Shown here in pieces: positions 6,425 to 7,508 of a stretch of 7,508 nt of DNA. The DNA lies in NCBI GenBank assembly GCA_029939445.1, contig JAOZSY010000025.1, positions 1-7,508 of the forward strand, read 5' to 3'. Numbering within the stretch: the first letter of the stretch is position 1; every line of letters begins with the position of its first letter. The DNA is from Bacteroidales bacterium. GTDB taxonomy: Bacteria; Bacteroidota; Bacteroidia; Bacteroidales; UBA1556. The translations under genes were made by a program, and so were the position numbers. Below the pieces are notes generated by a model. The model had not been told where the DNA came from, did no database searches, and saw nothing but the letters and a program-made list of their open reading frames with translations.

Positions 6425-7508
6425 ATGACAATGAACATAAAAATCAAGAGAGGTTATGACATAAAACTTAAAGGAATTGCGCAAAAAGAAGTGCAAAACC
6501 TTACAATAAGTCATTATGCATTAAAACCAACCGACTTTCATGGATTACTTCCAAAACTTTTGGCAAGAGTGGGAGATAAAGTAAAAAGAGGTACTCCTAT
6601 TTTCTTTGATAAAAAAAGAGAATACATTAAAATCCCATCACCTGTAAGTGGCACTATCACGGAGGTAGTAAGAGGTGCAAAGCGAAAAATGCTTGAAATA
6701 AAGATTGAAGCTGATGCAAATGATGAATTTGTATCTTATACAAAAGCACAACCTTCTTCCATGGATTCTAAAGCAATTACAGAACAGTTGATCGAAAGTG
6801 GCTTATGGTCATTAATTCGTCAGCGACCATATACTGTAGTTGCTCACCCAGAGGATAAGCCAAAAGCAATATATATTTCTGGATTTGACACAGCGCCATT
6901 GGCTGCTGATATTGATTTTATACTAAGTGGTAAGGAAGAATCTTTTCAGGCTGGAGTTGATGCATTAGCAAAACTAACAGACGGAAAAGTAAATCTGGGA
7001 ATAAATGCTAAATCCAGTACTGGTTTCTTTAGTAACATAAAGAATGTAGATTTTAACACTTTCTCTGGTCCACATCCAGCAGGAAATGTAGGAATTCAGA
7101 TTCACCATACCTCTCCTATTAATAAAGGCGAAACTGTATGGATAGTACAAGCTCAAGATGTAGCTACTATTGGCGATTTGTTTCTTACTGGAGAGTATAA
7201 GCCAGAAATAACAATTGCACTTGCAGGATCTGAAGTAATTGCACCGCAGTATTATAAAATAAACCGTGGCTCATGCATTTCTGATATTATAAAAGACAAA
7301 CTTAATACTAATGATAGTTTACGTATTATAAGTGGGAATGTACTCACCGGTAATAATATTGGTAATAAAGGTGCATTATCTTATTATCATAATGCTATAA
7401 CAGTAATTCCAGAGGGCAATAAATTTGAATTCTTTGGTTGGTTAATTCCAAGCCCAAAGAAGCATAGTTTCTACAGAACAGCATTCTCTTGGTTAACGCC
7501 AAATAAAG
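6425..7508 (+). CDS. nqrA: Na+-translocating NADH:quinone reductase subunit A, 3' end beyond window
   Basis: The first 361 codons of NqrA are present and open to the right edge (family length about 450, so roughly 90 residues are missing). NqrA is the cytoplasm-facing, mainly soluble subunit of the six-subunit NADH:quinone oxidoreductase, which pumps Na+ outwards; it is linked to quinone binding. Visible features are an N-terminal RGYDIKLKG (9-17), a biotinyl-like barrel segment KIPSPVSGTITEVVRG (69-84), the family signature FSGPHPAGNVGIQIHH (213-228) with INKGETVW (232-239), and SGNVLTGNNIG (303-313) leading into the SLBB-like C-terminal part. The GNVGIQIHH form is typical of Bacteroidota. 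ATG 6425 (MTMNIKIK) or ATG 6431 (MNIKIK) may be the start; the frame is closed by TAA at 6398-6400 and neither ATG has a Shine-Dalgarno. It is divergent from the mrp-like operon; nqrB-F are expected downstream. Confidence 0.96.
   Translation, partial: MTMNIKIKRGYDIKLKGIAQKEVQNLTISHYALKPTDFHGLLPKLLARVGDKVKRGTPIFFDKKREYIKIPSPVSGTITEVVRGAKRKMLEIKIEADANDEFVSYTKAQPSSMDSKAITEQLIESGLWSLIRQRPYTVVAHPEDKPKAIYISGFDTAPLAADIDFILSGKEESFQAGVDALAKLTDGKVNLGINAKSSTGFFSNIKNVDFNTFSGPHPAGNVGIQIHHTSPINKGETVWIVQAQDVATIGDLFLTGEYKPEITIALAGSEVIAPQYYKINRGSCISDIIKDKLNTNDSLRIISGNVLTGNNIGNKGALSYYHNAITVIPEGNKFEFFGWLIPSPKKHSFYRTAFSWLTPNK

Noticed and set aside
6974..7156. 60-codon minus-strand open frame
   Set aside because: It is antisense to the conserved core of nqrA, including the GPHPAG signature; a shadow frame.

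Overview
The window looks like a piece of a low-GC Bacteroidota chromosome (Bacteroidales-like, but the genus cannot be told from the sequence). The evidence is the Bacteroidota flavour of NqrA (GPHPAGNVGIQIHH), AT-rich coding DNA, mostly weak Shine-Dalgarno sites and an even more AT-rich intergenic region. It holds two divergent sodium-bioenergetics loci back to back.

Left and centre (about 14-5608, minus strand): a tightly packed operon for a multisubunit Mrp/Mbh-type cation/proton antiporter membrane complex. In transcription order it contains mrpE, mrpF, mrpG, a stand-alone DUF4040 subunit (MbhD-like, equal to part of the MrpA C-terminus), a fused MbhE+MrpB protein, mrpC (NuoK-like), and a 1046-residue protein that joins two complete NuoL/M/N-type antiporter modules. 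Neighbouring genes overlap by 7-8 bases or are 2 bases apart. No classical MrpA (NuoL-like module fused to DUF4040) is seen. The order E-F-G-(D)-(E+F)-C-D matches the archaeal Mbh ion-translocating module A-B-C-D-E-F-G-H, with the last gene carrying an extra antiporter module. A further cistron may start at the extreme left edge.

Middle (5609-6424): an 816-base AT-rich region (about 20% GC in the lines counted) between the two divergent units. It must hold both promoters. I see candidate Bacteroidota-type promoter elements, a few short inverted repeats and no credible gene.

Right (6425-7508, plus strand): the first 361 codons of nqrA, subunit A of the Na+-translocating NADH:quinone oxidoreductase. 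It runs off the window, presumably followed by nqrBCDEF.

Together (inference): Nqr exports Na+ during NADH oxidation, and the Mrp-like complex would couple Na+ and H+ gradients across the same inner membrane. The most unusual elements are the double antiporter fusion, the lack of a classical MrpA, and a Glu in place of the canonical TM7 Lys in the first antiporter module.
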